Below, piece by piece: positions 29,094-29,798 of a stretch of DNA of 29,798 bases (the stretch's first letter is position 1; every line of letters starts with the position of its first letter). Position numbers and translations under genes: made by a program. The DNA comes from JAGQNK01 sp964573155. GTDB lineage: Bacteria; Patescibacteriota; Saccharimonadia; Saccharimonadales; JAGQNK01. The notes beneath the pieces were generated by a model. The model was given only the letters and a program-made list of their open reading frames with translations. It was not told the DNA's origin and ran no database searches. The DNA lies in assembly GCA_964573155.1 (NCBI GenBank), contig CAZNIN010000007.1, forward strand, positions 1 to 29,798, in the 5' to 3' direction.

Positions 29094-29441
29094 ATGGAGA
29101 AACTGAAATCTATTTTAGAGAACAGCAAAGTGAGGCTAGGGGCTGTCGGCCTCCTGGGTAGCGCGGCAATACTTGGCGGCTGTGCGGAAGCAGAAATGCT
29201 CCCAAATAGGCCTGCGCTTGTAGTAGAGCATCAATACGATGATCCAGATACACGTCTAGTATCTGTAAAGCCTCTCATGTATGCGTACGATCCGGAACGG
29301 TTCCTTTTGGTCGTAGAACAATGCGATAGAACTGAGGACGAGTTTGCTGATGAGCGTGGCTGTGTCGTCGATACGGTGCAAGTTTCAGAAAATACATACA
29401 ATCAATATCCCGATGGATCGTCCATCACTTTTACTGAGTAA
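29094..29441 (+). CDS. Small lipoprotein 2 (115 aa)
   Basis: Signal peptide MEKLKSILENSKVRLGAVGL with lipobox LGGC (Cys30). The mature part has ALVVEHQYDDPDTRLVSVKP, LLVVEQCDRTEDEFADERGC and ends DGSSITFTE. Two further Cys lie 13 residues apart. The first 28 residues match lipoprotein 1 at most positions; the mature part has diverged, with VVEQCD versus IVQFCD as the only clear match. It lies 28 nt after the first gene with AGGAGAAG upstream. Confidence 0.8.
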   Translation: MEKLKSILENSKVRLGAVGLLGSAAILGGCAEAEMLPNRPALVVEHQYDDPDTRLVSVKPLMYAYDPERFLLVVEQCDRTEDEFADERGCVVDTVQVSENTYNQYPDGSSITFTE

Positions 29442-29469
29442 CACATTTTTCAGACAAGGAATATTTGCG

Positions 29470-29798
29470 ATGAAAATGAACAAGGAAACAATAAGTGCCA
29501 GAAGAGCCCTGGCGGCAACTGGACTTGCGTTCGGGGCCGTGGTGCTCGGTGGCTGCACAAACTATGAAGGTACTGGTAACGACTTCGAAGTAGTGGTCGA
29601 GGTAGAGGATACGACGCACCAGTCCATAACTGGCAAGCTTGTTCGTGCAGAGAGAACAGACGGAGTTGCAGAAGCCTGGTTCAGTGATATCGGCGGAACA
29701 GACGAGTTCCATGACAACTGCGACTGCCATGGCTTCTGGCGGACGCGTCACCAGTATGGCGAGCTGTACGACTATAACGATCAGGTCATATCTCCCGA
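29470..29798 (+). CDS. Small lipoprotein 3, 3' end missing
   Basis: ATG at 29470 with AAGGAA upstream. It begins MKMNKETISARRALAATGLA and has lipobox LGGC (Cys29). The readable mature part has NDFEVVVEVEDTTHQSITGK, LVRAERTDGVAEAW and HDNCDCHGFWRTR. The last part, with paired Cys, resembles a domain in which C-D-C forms a turn. The frame is open at the right edge after 109 codons. Third member of the lipoprotein run, in the same operon. The paralogous relation to 1 and 2 is limited to the signal peptide layout. Confidence 0.75.
   Translation, partial: MKMNKETISARRALAATGLAFGAVVLGGCTNYEGTGNDFEVVVEVEDTTHQSITGKLVRAERTDGVAEAWFSDIGGTDEFHDNCDCHGFWRTRHQYGELYDYNDQVISP

Noticed and set aside
1..29798. 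tRNA, rRNA, transposase, integrase or phage genes.
   Set aside because: Looked for by characteristic motifs in the gene-free stretches and ORF products; none seen.

Overview
The window looks like a chromosomal segment of a small-genome Patescibacteria (CPR) bacterium, most likely Candidatus Saccharibacteria (TM7). This is inferred from gene content, not proven. The evidence is a split secE-nusG / rplK-rplA / rplJ-rplL ribosomal region with an N-terminally extended L1, a dcd gene coupled to a thymidylate kinase-ThyX fusion, a surface PA14/NHL-repeat protein paired with a sortase, an LysM-Rpf-like muralytic protein, and many short lineage-specific proteins. TGA is used as a normal stop in several genes (dcd, the Crp-type regulator, the SDR), which argues against the Gracilibacteria/Absconditabacteria code. 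A run of 100 Ns at 20515-20614 is a scaffold gap, so linkage across it is an assembly claim.

Layout. 1-172: 5' end of a PurN-like formyltransferase gene. 292-1441: rplJ-rplL with a strong promoter and a roughly 180-nt leader containing a terminator and a long-range pairing. 1442-3310: four short unrecognised genes. Two of them are divergent from a shared palindromic -35, and three have an intrinsic terminator just before the ribosome binding site. Two of those leaders also carry an antiterminator complement, which makes them the best candidate for an undescribed regulatory system here. 3364-6428: dcd and tmk-thyX, overlapping by ATGA, which cover dCTP to dTDP. 6570-9710: rplA, a small ORF and rplK from one promoter, with upstream a small membrane protein gene, nusG and secE. 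A probable L1-binding rRNA mimic precedes rplA.

9830-14702: guanylate-kinase-like protein, membrane GT2 glycosyltransferase, soluble orphan PAS histidine kinase, YgjP-type metalloprotease and a zeta/AAA_33-type kinase. 14703-15257: non-coding stretch with nested inverted repeats. 15258-20462: secreted LysM-Rpf-like protein, an unknown protein, a DUF378 membrane protein, a MacB-type ABC exporter, a pilin-like single-pass protein and another unknown protein. 20658-22151: unknown protein with winged-helix-like segments.

22196-27079: sortase and a 1148-residue NHL/PA14 surface protein, divergent from a Crp/Fnr-family regulator whose promoter carries a perfect TGTGA-N6-TCACA box. 27134-28440: VOC-family protein and short-chain dehydrogenase. 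28441-29798: consensus promoter, structured leader with a perfect anti-Shine-Dalgarno element, then three tandem small lipoprotein genes, the last cut by the window edge.

Two start modes coexist. Most operon genes have clear Shine-Dalgarno sites. Several first genes have a TATAAT about 7-12 nt before the start codon and no Shine-Dalgarno site, consistent with leaderless or nearly leaderless mRNAs. No rRNA, tRNA, CRISPR array, transposase or phage gene was seen.
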